Shown in pieces: positions 28,695 to 37,283 of a stretch of 64,000 nt of DNA. The notes under the pieces are model-generated. The model worked only from the letters and a program-made list of their open reading frames with translations. It was not told where the DNA came from and made no database searches. The stretch covers positions 252,515-316,514 of the forward strand of contig NZ_PUJW01000002.1 in the NCBI RefSeq assembly GCF_011189575.1, given 5' to 3'. Within the stretch, counting starts at the first letter, position 1; every line of letters begins with the position of its first letter. This stretch comes from Photorhabdus cinerea (lineage in GTDB: Bacteria > Pseudomonadota > Gammaproteobacteria > Enterobacterales > Enterobacteriaceae). The position numbers and the translations under genes were made by a program.

Positions 28695-30086
28695 TCATCT
28701 TGGGAATAATTCGTTAGCGAGCATTTGATAATCTGGGTTATGATTTTCGCGATCTAAAATCCAATCTAATATTGCTGAAATATTTGTGTGAATATATGCA
28801 TTTTGAGAATAAGCCACACATTTTTTGAATTTATCTATCAACTCTTCAAGCGTCATTGGGTTTTTGGCATTACCTTTTGCATAAGAAACTTCGCCTTTAA
28901 GTTGGGTAGTATCCTTAAACTGTATAATAATTTTGATTTTTCCATGTGTGCCTAATTCAGGTATTTCACATTCAGCTGCACTTCTGGGATAAATTTTTCT
29001 ACTTAAGTCGATGATATCCTTGCGACGAATTGCGTTCTCTGTGAAATCATCAATAAATAGGTCTCCTGTTTTGAGTACGGTCGCAATATTATAAGCGAGG
29101 CTGAAACGGGCTTCGACTACGGTTTGCGGAACTTGTTTTCGTTCTACTGGCGAACCAACAAGATCAAATATTTGTTGGTTGGTAAGAACATCTATACGCT
29201 CTATTTCATTAATATCAATCTGTTGACCATTCAACATCTCTTTTATTAACGCCACGGCTGAGGTATTTGGGCGGCAGGTAGGATAAGGTTTAAATGCGAT
29301 TAGTTGATCGATTACAAAGGTTGTGCCTAATTCGTCAATAATTGAGTCAAGATCTGAGCCAGGTTCAAAGGCGCTATAATAACCCCAGAGTCCACTGAGA
29401 AATTGTTTTGCCCCAGTAAAACCTTGGTCAGCTAATATTACCGCCTTCACTGCATGGGATGCGACCAAGCCTTGTTGGTAAAAAACGGTTGAGGCGCCGT
29501 CTATCATACATTGTGTTTCACCCAATGCGGATGTATATGCGATCCCAAGTGCGTTATGCAGTCGATCTCCTGTCAGACCATATAACATTCCTGAGGCCGC
29601 TGTTGCTGCGATAACTTTACAGAGGTCATACCGGCCACTTTCAAGTAATGTTTCCTTACGTGCTCTTGAAAGTCTAAGAGAAAGCTCGATACCTGCAATA
29701 TAGGCAGTCATGAATTGTTCACGCGATATTGGTCGATCAATTGAATCGGCAATAGCAAGCAACGCGGGTAATATCGCTACACTGGGGTGTGTTCCGAGTG
29801 AATCGCCAACATCATCAAAGTCTAGCACTCTGGCAGCCGCACCGTTTAACATTGCTGTGGCCGGGGCAGGTAAAGCTAATATTCGCCCAAGTACTCGACT
29901 TTCTGGTTTCCCTCCCCATTTTTCGGTTATTTTAGTCAATAGTTCAACGCCGGGGTCACGGGTGCCAGCTAATAAAACACCAATAATATCAAGTAAGCAG
30001 TGGCTGCCGATTTCTCGGGTATTGTGATCAATTGAGGAATATTTGAGACTATCACAATAACTAACGATTTTAGATTCTAAGTTCAT
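28695..30086 (-). CDS. MmgE/PrpD family protein
   Basis: A 463-residue member of the family that includes 2-methylcitrate dehydratase and cis-aconitate decarboxylase (itaconate synthesis). Family features: HCLLDIIGVLLAGTRDPGVELL near the start, LNGAAARVLDFDDVGDSLGTHPS near 80-105 (the D-F-D-D active-site stretch), and KPYPTCRPNTSAVALI near 268. So dehydration, hydration or decarboxylation of a tricarboxylate-like substrate is expected. It is the last gene of the carboxylase/HMGR operon, 47 bp after the carrier-protein gene. Substrate specificity cannot be read. Confidence 0.87.
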   Translation of the reverse strand: MNLESKIVSYCDSLKYSSIDHNTREIGSHCLLDIIGVLLAGTRDPGVELLTKITEKWGGKPESRVLGRILALPAPATAMLNGAAARVLDFDDVGDSLGTHPSVAILPALLAIADSIDRPISREQFMTAYIAGIELSLRLSRARKETLLESGRYDLCKVIAATAASGMLYGLTGDRLHNALGIAYTSALGETQCMIDGASTVFYQQGLVASHAVKAVILADQGFTGAKQFLSGLWGYYSAFEPGSDLDSIIDELGTTFVIDQLIAFKPYPTCRPNTSAVALIKEMLNGQQIDINEIERIDVLTNQQIFDLVGSPVERKQVPQTVVEARFSLAYNIATVLKTGDLFIDDFTENAIRRKDIIDLSRKIYPRSAAECEIPELGTHGKIKIIIQFKDTTQLKGEVSYAKGNAKNPMTLEELIDKFKKCVAYSQNAYIHTNISAILDWILDRENHNPDYQMLANELFPR

Positions 30087-30133
30087 GATAATTCCTGTTT
30101 ATAAAAGTTGTAAGTCTTAAAACGATTAAATAT

Positions 30134-30712
30134 TTATCTAATTGGATTGAAAGTGATTAGCACCTGATCAGTACTAACATTTTCTCCCACTGCCACGTCT
30201 ATTTTTTGGATTAAATATTTTCCTGGAGAGTAGAGTGTTATAACCATTTTCATTGCTTCTAGACGTAGTAACGGTTGTTTATCTTCTACAATACTGTTTT
30301 CAGAGACGAGAATTTCTAATACATTTGCTGGCATAGGGGATGACAATATATTGCTATCTTGATAGGGCTTAATGGATTTGTTTTTCCATGAGTTTCCTGT
30401 AGTTAAAACTATTGTACGATGACTTCCCGCATAGTCGATAAGAAATTCATTTGATGAATTGCGTTTGAATAAAATAGTTTCTCGAATACCGTCAATCTTT
30501 ATTCTTAATCGTATTGTATCGCTTGATATATGTTGCACATCTTCTAACTTGAGTTCACATGAAATGCCTTGAATATCATTCCATTGCGCTTTGTAGAGAT
30601 TAGAGCTAAGACGATGAATTGTTGTACTAACTTGGTTTAATTCACTTTCTACGACACCGTTTAGTAATGTTGATATTGTTGATGATACAGAGCTTGGATC
30701 TGTATTACGCAT
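30134..30712 (-). CDS. Biotin carboxyl carrier protein of acyl-CoA carboxylase
   Basis: A 192-residue carrier subunit. The biotinyl-lysine motif LRLEAMKMVITLYSPG lies in the last 50 residues, followed by GENVSTDQVLITF typical of biotinyl domains. The preceding about 100 residues resemble the BT domain that links carboxylase subunits in methylcrotonyl/propionyl-type enzymes. BC and BCCP are separate genes here, whereas in MCC/PCC alpha subunits they are usually one chain; a split or a fission is thus seen. It lies 61 bp after the biotin carboxylase. Confidence 0.88.
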   Translation of the reverse strand: MRNTDPSSVSSTISTLLNGVVESELNQVSTTIHRLSSNLYKAQWNDIQGISCELKLEDVQHISSDTIRLRIKIDGIRETILFKRNSSNEFLIDYAGSHRTIVLTTGNSWKNKSIKPYQDSNILSSPMPANVLEILVSENSIVEDKQPLLRLEAMKMVITLYSPGKYLIQKIDVAVGENVSTDQVLITFNPIR

Positions 30713-30773
30713 ATGCAGTCCTCTTAGTATGAGGGGATTTATGGCGTACCTGTTGACTCATTTCCAACTGCTA

Positions 30774-32252
30774 TTATTTCCAACGACTATTTCGTTGAAT
30801 CCATGGTGATATTGGTCTATGTGTATCCGAATTTGTTTGCACAGCGGGAATAAGATTTAAATGTAGAGCTAAGGCGGTAATTGCATGTATTGCCAGAGCT
30901 TTTCGCTGGGGTAGGGAATGGGTATTTTCAATTGTCTTACCGATAGAAAGATCGTAATTGCCTTGGTTGAATGATTGACTGCCTATCAACCAACGATGTA
31001 CTGCGAGATTAGTACTAAAACCCGCAATAACCAGTTCATCTAGCGCAAGTCGTGACCGCTTTAAAGTTTGTTCACGATTGGCACCGGAAACAATGAGCTT
31101 GAGGCATAAGCTATCAAATAGAGGCGACATCTTAGCCCCCAGATGTATCCCTGAATCGACACGTATACCCGGTCCTTCCGGGACACGATAATCCAAAACT
31201 TCTCCACCGTTTGGTAGAAAATCCCCGTGGGCATCTTCCGCACAAATACGAAATTCAATTGAATGACCTGCGAAATGAATGTCCTGCTGAGTCAGCGTCA
31301 AAGGTTGATTTGCCGCTGAATAAATCATGTGTTCAACGATATCTATACCGGTTATAGATTCCGTAACCGGATGTTCAACCTGAATGCGGGCATTCATCTC
31401 AATGAAATAAAAATTGCCTTCTTTATCAAGCAGAAATTCAACAGTGCCTGCGCTGTCATACCCTACCTGATGCGCAATAGCCAATGCGGCATTGTGAAGT
31501 TGCTCATATTGAATTTCTGTCAGTCCGGGAGCGGGTGCTTCTTCGACAATTTTTTGCCGTCGGCGTTGCACGCTACATTCACGAGTGCCAAGATGTAAAA
31601 TTTTTCTATATCGGTCAGCTAATATCTGAACTTCTATATGACGGATACTTTCTCCCAGGAACTTCTCAAGATAGACCTGATTGTTGCCAAATGCCCGTAG
31701 AGCCTCTTGCCTGACTTCCTCATAAGATGTGATAAAGTCTTCCGATTGATCTACTACTCGAATCCCACGTCCTCCTCCGCCATGAGTGGCCTTGATCAAC
31801 AGTGGATAACCCAGACTGTTTGCTAAAATCATTGCAGAATTGGCGTCGGCGTCAATTTGCATGCCGGGAATAATAGGAATTTGAGCCCGTTCTGCTGCGG
31901 CGCGAGCAGCAATTTTGTCACCTGTCTGGCGGATGGCTGAGCTATTAGGACCGATAAAAATTAAGTTCGCCTTAGCACAGGCGTCAGCGAAGTCAGCGTT
32001 TTCTGCGAGAGGGCCATATCCCGGCGCTACGGCGTCTACCTTACAAGATAGAGCAACGTTAATCACCGTCGTGATAAGCGTTTCAGGAATCCAGGAGTCA
32101 ACTCTTACCGCTTGATCAGCGGCATGAACAAATTCTGCGTTATCGTCGTCCGCACTGTAAATCACGGTGGTACTAATATCCATTGGCCGACATGTACGTA
32201 TGAAACGAAGGGCGATTTCTCCTCTGCAACAGATAAGTACATGGCGGATCAT
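30774..32252 (-). CDS. Biotin carboxylase subunit of acyl-CoA carboxylase
   Basis: A 492-residue ATP-grasp enzyme that carboxylates biotin with bicarbonate and ATP. It opens VLICCRGEIALRFIRTCR (usually ANRGEIA), and has the Gly-rich loop KATHGGGGRGIRVV, RECSVQRRRQKIVEEAPAP and the active-site FIEMNARIQVEHPVTE. RICAED follows. Its ATG overlaps the HMG-CoA reductase stop (ATGA), so translation is coupled. The last 60 residues lack the carrier domain, which is on the next gene. Confidence 0.92.
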   Translation of the reverse strand: MIRHVLICCRGEIALRFIRTCRPMDISTTVIYSADDDNAEFVHAADQAVRVDSWIPETLITTVINVALSCKVDAVAPGYGPLAENADFADACAKANLIFIGPNSSAIRQTGDKIAARAAAERAQIPIIPGMQIDADANSAMILANSLGYPLLIKATHGGGGRGIRVVDQSEDFITSYEEVRQEALRAFGNNQVYLEKFLGESIRHIEVQILADRYRKILHLGTRECSVQRRRQKIVEEAPAPGLTEIQYEQLHNAALAIAHQVGYDSAGTVEFLLDKEGNFYFIEMNARIQVEHPVTESITGIDIVEHMIYSAANQPLTLTQQDIHFAGHSIEFRICAEDAHGDFLPNGGEVLDYRVPEGPGIRVDSGIHLGAKMSPLFDSLCLKLIVSGANREQTLKRSRLALDELVIAGFSTNLAVHRWLIGSQSFNQGNYDLSIGKTIENTHSLPQRKALAIHAITALALHLNLIPAVQTNSDTHRPISPWIQRNSRWK

Positions 32253-33484
32253 AACGATACATCCTCTGATGATGATTCCGTTGGCTTGGTCTGGTTTAAG
32301 CCACGACCTAATACGGTATGGGCACGGGTGAATTCTCCTGCACTTACCGCTCCAGCAACGGAGATTTCACCGGCCAATGCGACTGCGGCTGTTATTTCAG
32401 CCAATTTACGAGCATCATGAGTGCACCCAATCATGCTGAGACACTCTTGCTGGATGGGGAGCTTAGTACCACCGCCGACCACACCAACGATAAGGTTGGG
32501 GATTGTCAAACTGGCGTTGAGATCTCCGTTATCAAGCACTTCAAAATGTGTGCAGGCATTTTTAAAAGAGACAGTGACAAAAGCAGGATCTTGCCCGCAG
32601 GCGATAAACATTGCGGTTAACGCATTAGCAACATGGATGTTTGGCGCTGTGGCTCCGCGTTGTGCAAGTAATGTGTTACATGCTAATAGAAATTGTTGCA
32701 TGCGTAATGGCGTTGTACGTAATCGTTCTTTTACCAAACTATGAGGTATTCGGACACTCGCGGTAACATATCGGCCTTTAGCCTGATCACTGACAAAACG
32801 TTTATCGCCCCCTAATGTATTGAAATAGTGTGAAACAAGTTCGGGGCATTCTTCCTGAATATAACGACAAACGGCCTCATTCGCCTTAGTCGCCATATTT
32901 AATCCCATTGCGTCACCTGTCTGGTAGGTAAATGCTAATCCGATTAAATCACCCTGGAATAGGGGGGAGATTTCTAACAGCCGAGCGTAACGACTGGTGT
33001 TGTTGGCAACTATTAAGATTTGCGACATGTGCTCTTGCAGCCAGTTGACAAATTTTAGCGCATCCTCCGCTCGGTGTAATACAACGGCAGATATTTTTGT
33101 CAACGCGTCACCCAAAAAGCGATATGCTGGGTTTAGCGTGTTTTGAACGGAATTCTCCTGACTCAGTACTTGGCAACCTCTGCTATCACTGATTAAATTC
33201 ATTCCTCTGGAAAAAGAAGCAATCAAAGCGCCTTCTGTCGTTGCCAAAGGAATAGTAAACGTTCCTTTGGCTGATATGCCATTAATCAGAAACGGGCCAG
33301 CGATACCCAGAGGAATTCCGACGTAACCAATCATGTTTTCGCAGGTTCCTTTGGCTAACTCGGGTCCAATGGTTTTGCCTGCAATATAGGGATAAGATTG
33401 CCCAGTTGTTTCGGAAAGCCAGGATAACCGTCGGCTTACCGATGACTGACTATAGTCATCGTGTCGATCACGTGGAATTGCCAT
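32249..33484 (-). CDS. Class II 3-hydroxy-3-methylglutaryl-CoA reductase
   Basis: A 411-residue HMG-CoA reductase of the bacterial class II (mevalonii) type from the start MAIPRDRHDD, which has RBS GAAGGA and avoids overlap with the upstream gene; a longer start would overlap it. Motifs: ENMIGYVGIPLGIAGPFLING (catalytic Glu), GDAMGLNMATKANEAV, the GDKR/SDQAKGRY region with the catalytic Lys, VVGGGTKLP and a C-terminal ARAHTVLGRG with His. It interconverts HMG-CoA and mevalonate with NAD(H) or NADP(H). Its place between the two acyl-CoA carboxylase genes is unusual; a non-HMG dicarboxyl-CoA substrate is possible. Confidence 0.9.
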   Translation of the reverse strand: MAIPRDRHDDYSQSSVSRRLSWLSETTGQSYPYIAGKTIGPELAKGTCENMIGYVGIPLGIAGPFLINGISAKGTFTIPLATTEGALIASFSRGMNLISDSRGCQVLSQENSVQNTLNPAYRFLGDALTKISAVVLHRAEDALKFVNWLQEHMSQILIVANNTSRYARLLEISPLFQGDLIGLAFTYQTGDAMGLNMATKANEAVCRYIQEECPELVSHYFNTLGGDKRFVSDQAKGRYVTASVRIPHSLVKERLRTTPLRMQQFLLACNTLLAQRGATAPNIHVANALTAMFIACGQDPAFVTVSFKNACTHFEVLDNGDLNASLTIPNLIVGVVGGGTKLPIQQECLSMIGCTHDARKLAEITAAVALAGEISVAGAVSAGEFTRAHTVLGRGLNQTKPTESSSEDVSL

Positions 33485-33497
33485 AATTTTAATTCCT

Positions 33498-35003
33498 TCA
33501 TAGTTGTATGTTCGAGTGCCGTCTGGCTGGATGGCCACTTATTTTGTCTCTTAATATTCTGAAACTTGAAATAAGCCGGTTACGCAGATGAGAAGCCGGG
33601 ATCAGTCCTTCAATGTAGGTTTTTTTGGCAGAATATGCAGCGCTAGCGTGGGCTTGACGATATTCTGTAATAAGAAGTTGTCGTTGTTTTTCTGGCTCTT
33701 GGGCGGCTGCCACAACTTTACGAAATATGATATTGACCGCACCTTCTGGCCCCATTACGGAAATTTCGGCATCAGGCAAGGCATAAATGAAATCAGTGGC
33801 TCCCCGATTAGCCAGTGTTGGATATGCTCCCCCATATGCTTTGCGCAATATCACGGCAATCTTAGGGATCGACGCTTCACAATAGGCGTGCATAAGCTTA
33901 GAGCCAGCGCCTATTATATTACCTTGTTCCTGTTGTTTTCCCGGTAAGTAGCCGGGTACATCAACTAATGTCAGCAAGGGGATGCCAAACGCATCACATA
34001 AACGGACAAAACGAGCTGCCTTTTCTGAAGCATCAATATCTAAACAGCCCGCTAACCAATTAGGTTGATTGGCGATAATTCCGATGACATATCCACCCAG
34101 ACGAGCCAGACCGATAATGATATTGCGAGCATACAATTGCTGTATTTCAAGGAAAGTTTCTTTATCGACTATTTCTGCAATGACTTCCTTGACGTCGAAA
34201 GGAATAGATTTGTCATGAGGTACGATTTCCTTGATTCTGGGGGTTTCTCGCTGCATTGCTGTAGCATCTGAGATAACGCTAGGTGTTTCGGTGTTATTCT
34301 GGGGAAGGTAGGATAATAGATGCCGTGTTAAAGATATTGCCTCCAACTCTGAATCGACCAAAAAGTGAGCCAACCCTGTCTTGCTTGCATGCATTAACCC
34401 GCCACCGATATCCTCTTTGCTGACATTTTCTCCGGTCGCTTGTTTAATGACCGCTGGGCCGGTCAAAAATAAAGTAGATTGTTTATCAATCATTATTATG
34501 AAGTCAGTGAGTGCCGGTGTGTAAGCCGCTCCGCCTATACAGTCGCCGAGTATTAATGATATTTGGGGGACAACGCCGGAGGCTTGCACTGTTTTGTAAA
34601 ATACGTAACTGAATTGAGAATTGGCATCAACGCCTTCATGTATGCGTAATCCAGATGATTGATTCAGTGCTATGATCGGCACGCCAGTACGTAAAGCTAA
34701 CTCTATGACTTTGCATATCTTTACAGCGTGAATTCGGCTGGAACTTCCCCCCATAAACTGCTTGTCATGACCGTAAACAACTACTGGACGGCCATTGATG
34801 AATCCATATCCTGTAGATATCCCGTCTCCGGGTATTTTCTTTTGGTTTGCATCAAAGAGAATACAGTCATGTTCTGCAAGCGCATCCAATTCTGAAAAGC
34901 TACCTGAATCAAGTAGATTTTCGATCAGATTATAATTTGGGTTTGCGGGGGATACTTCTTTTTGTTGATTGATGATACCTGTAGTGTCAGATAATTCAGG
35001 CAT
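33498..35003 (-). CDS. Acyl-CoA carboxylase carboxyltransferase subunit
   Basis: A 501-residue crotonase-fold beta subunit of the propionyl-/methylcrotonyl-/geranyl-CoA carboxylase group that moves CO2 from biotin to an acyl-CoA. N-terminal half: GDGISTGYGFINGRPVVVYGHDKQFMGGSSS and LNQSSGLRIHEGVDA, then ILGDCIGGAAYTPALTDF. C-terminal half: TLVDVPGYLPGKQQEQGNIIGAGSKLMHAYCEASIPKIAVILRKAYGGAYPTLAN, with the Gly-Gly oxyanion elements. The residues that set specificity (Asp or Ile in PccB-like, Cys/Phe in MCC) cannot be judged. It is the first gene of the five-gene operon. Confidence 0.9.
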   Translation of the reverse strand: MPELSDTTGIINQQKEVSPANPNYNLIENLLDSGSFSELDALAEHDCILFDANQKKIPGDGISTGYGFINGRPVVVYGHDKQFMGGSSSRIHAVKICKVIELALRTGVPIIALNQSSGLRIHEGVDANSQFSYVFYKTVQASGVVPQISLILGDCIGGAAYTPALTDFIIMIDKQSTLFLTGPAVIKQATGENVSKEDIGGGLMHASKTGLAHFLVDSELEAISLTRHLLSYLPQNNTETPSVISDATAMQRETPRIKEIVPHDKSIPFDVKEVIAEIVDKETFLEIQQLYARNIIIGLARLGGYVIGIIANQPNWLAGCLDIDASEKAARFVRLCDAFGIPLLTLVDVPGYLPGKQQEQGNIIGAGSKLMHAYCEASIPKIAVILRKAYGGAYPTLANRGATDFIYALPDAEISVMGPEGAVNIIFRKVVAAAQEPEKQRQLLITEYRQAHASAAYSAKKTYIEGLIPASHLRNRLISSFRILRDKISGHPARRHSNIQL

Positions 35004-35064
35004 GTAGTGACTCCGCTCGCATAACGAAACAAGACAACAAAATGAACCCTATCTGATTATGATA

Positions 35065-35089
35065 ATAGATCTCATGCGAACTAATCGCA
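35065..35089. promoter_or_regulatory. Candidate MarR operator before the carboxylase operon
   Basis: ATAGATCTCATGCGAACTAA at 35065-35084 resembles the 20-bp palindrome at 16535 (same ATAGAT and CATGCGA). Within it, TGCGA at 35075 and TCGCA at 35085 form an inverted repeat with a 5-bp gap. It sits about 62 bp upstream of the carboxyltransferase start, in a 235-bp region that otherwise holds no gene. Confidence 0.5.
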
Positions 35090-35238
35090 AGCTGTGTTAT
35101 TGAGGATTTTGGTGATGAAAATCTGTGTGCTGAATTTAGATGTACGATGGACGCTCTCGCGGATTAAATGAATTTTTTATCCATTTTGATGTATATGGTA
35201 CTTATTCGAGGCGTCCATCCCGTCAGATCTGAACCAGT

Positions 35239-35682
35239 TTATTCACTGGCTGCATTGATAATCTTGTCGAAGACGCGGTCAACAATAGCCAGATTTTCGT
35301 TAGGCTCACCATCAAGTAATCGCGCTCTGATATTTCTTACGACAATTTCTGCTTGCTCGGCTAAATTACGTCCTTCATCAGTGAGGTAAAGTGCCTTAGC
35401 TCGTCGATCGGTAGGGTCGTCTCGTCTGATCAGTAACCCAGCACCTTCTAGCTGATCGAGTAGCCTGACTAATGATTGTCCTTCAAGCCCCATGTGGTCG
35501 GCTAAGGTACGTTGGCGCAAACCCTCTCCAAGTTTATTAATCAGCCAGAGAGGGGTTGTTGTCGCTTCGGATAAATTCAGTTTGCTCAGTTCCTCATCAG
35601 ATACCTTACGCCACATCCTTGCGGCGCGTTGCAAACGTAGACAGAATGTATCGTCAGCTAAGGTTAGTAAACTTGTGTACAT
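35239..35682 (-). CDS. MarR-family transcriptional regulator
   Basis: A 147-residue winged-helix regulator: dimerisation helix at the start, then LINKLGEGLRQRTLADHMGLEGQSLVRLLDQLEGAGLLIRRDDPTDRRAKALYLTDEG, the classical MarR helix-turn-helix and wing with DxRRAK-type salt bridge. MarR proteins release DNA on binding phenolic or CoA ligands, which fits an aromatic island. It has RBS AAGGC before ATG. It reads in the same direction as the carboxylase operon and is the likely binder of the CATGCGA sites; this is inferred. Confidence 0.88.
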   Translation of the reverse strand: MYTSLLTLADDTFCLRLQRAARMWRKVSDEELSKLNLSEATTTPLWLINKLGEGLRQRTLADHMGLEGQSLVRLLDQLEGAGLLIRRDDPTDRRAKALYLTDEGRNLAEQAEIVVRNIRARLLDGEPNENLAIVDRVFDKIINAASE

Positions 35683-35727
35683 CTTATTGCCTTTTTGTTT
35701 GAGTGCTTATGCCCTGATGAGATCAGC

Positions 35728-35737
35728 TAGCATGAGA
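35728..35737 (-). promoter_or_regulatory. Weaker copy of the CATGCGA-type motif before marR
   Basis: On the minus strand TCTCATGCTA lies about 46 bp upstream of the marR start, sharing TCTCATGC with the site at 35065 but differing in the next base. It could give autoregulation. Confidence 0.35.
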
Positions 35738-35808
35738 TAAATCTGTTAGCTATATATCGGAGTAAGCAGGAGCTTGTGAATCTATGGCAAGTTATGCTCA
35801 GAAAATAG

Positions 35809-35937
35809 ATATACCTGTTATCTTTCAAGTTGCCTCTTTGTTGGCTGCACTCACTCACCCCGGTCACAGAGTTATCTATGCTCCCGGGGATTCGCTCCCT
35901 GGCCGTCGCGATGCATCTTGAAATCTATTGGGTATAT
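35809..35937. repeat. ERIC (IRU) element, copy 1
   Basis: A 129-bp imperfect palindrome with inverted ends (ATATACC...TTTCAAG.TGC), the core CACTCACCCCGGTCAC and CTCCCGGGGATTCGCTCCC resembling the classical ERIC core, and a near-identical copy of equal length at 52487. It lies in the 697-bp region 35683-36379 between marR and the deaminase, the remainder of which is AT-rich and holds no gene. Confidence 0.85.
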
Positions 35938-36379
35938 TAACGAGCAATAAGCATGCTTCTAACTTCAAAGTTATACCAAATATACCAAAGTGAGGGAAGA
36001 ATAGCACCATTTGTACAATTTCCTGGGTTGAACGTTGCCAACCGCAATCTTGTATACCCCTGCTTGTCACCTTTTTGTAGCCAAATCATCTAATAAACTA
36101 ATTTGATCTATATAATATCTGAAAAAATGGTATGGCGATTATTGTATTAATAAATGCGAAAATAAACATCACATTAGTTACTTAATAATTCTCTTTTTTA
36201 TGTAATTTACTTGTCAATATTAATAACAGAATATGGGTTTATATATCAGATAAAAAATAAACATAAAACCATGCCGTTATTTTTTAAATGATGCAATAGT
36301 TGGTAAATATTACTTTAGCTGTAATTTACCCTATTGAAATAGGCAACTGATTAGATTATAACTAAGAAAAGGATTAATC

Positions 36380-36961
36380 ATGAATAAAACCCGAAGAGAA
36401 TTATTGACAACGCTTGGTATTATGAGTGTCAGCATATCTTCTATTACACAAGCAGGAGAAAATAAAATACAAATCATTAATAACGCATTATCAAAACAGG
36501 AGATTGCTGAACATGAACAATATATGCGGGAGGCCATAACAGAAGCGATAAAAAATCCTAAACATCCTTATGGTGCGGTAATCGTTAACAGGAACAACGG
36601 GGAAATATTAAGTCGTGGTGTAAATTCAGGAGTAAAGAATCCCATTTTGCATGGGGAAATTCAGGCGATAAATCACTATGTTACTTTACATGGCAACCAA
36701 GGATGGAATAATGTCGCACTGTATACCACAGCAGAGCCTTGTTCAATGTGCATGAGCGCTTTGGTCTGGATTGGTATCCGTGAAGTGATATGGGCAACGT
36801 CTATCAATAGTCTTCGTAATATGGGTATACGCCAGATTGATATTTCTGCGCAGGAGATTGCAGAGAGAGCATCATCGTTTTACCGCCCGATCTCTTTGGT
36901 AGGCGGGATCTTAGCAAATGAGACAGATAAATTGTTTTCTGAACGCAAAAAGAAAAGCTGA
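36380..36961 (+). CDS. Exported nucleoside/guanine deaminase-like protein
   Basis: A 193-residue zinc-dependent deaminase of the CMP/dCMP/guanine deaminase fold. Zinc motifs are HGEIQAIN (HxE) and PCSMCMSAL (PCxxC). The N-terminus MNKTRRELLTTLGIMSVSISSITQ has a twin-arginine pair and hydrophobic stretch, so export by Tat in folded form is predicted, unusual for this family. Residues A-I in the substrate loop cannot be used to tell guanine, cytosine or tRNA adenosine. RBS AAGGA is at the right distance. It stands alone. Confidence 0.8.
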   Translation: MNKTRRELLTTLGIMSVSISSITQAGENKIQIINNALSKQEIAEHEQYMREAITEAIKNPKHPYGAVIVNRNNGEILSRGVNSGVKNPILHGEIQAINHYVTLHGNQGWNNVALYTTAEPCSMCMSALVWIGIREVIWATSINSLRNMGIRQIDISAQEIAERASSFYRPISLVGGILANETDKLFSERKKKS

Positions 36962-37283
36962 ATCATAGTATCCCGTATCGTAGCGAAATAGAAAAACGCT
37001 ATCTCTGTTGTTGAATAAACCTGACATCATCAATACCTATCGATTGTAGGTACACAAATTGTTTTTTCTTTGATCTTTTTAAGGTCAGAAATTTCATGTC
37101 ACATGATTAGTAACTGGGTACACTTACTATACAAACGGTGTATTTCAAAACTGTTTTGGTATTTTTGGCTCTGTATTTATATGTGGACTCAGAGTAGCAT
37201 GAAACCATGTAAATATGAGACTGACTATTTGTCATTCTTTTTGGGAGCAGGGTTTAAATTAATTCAGAAAAACAGGAAATTCT

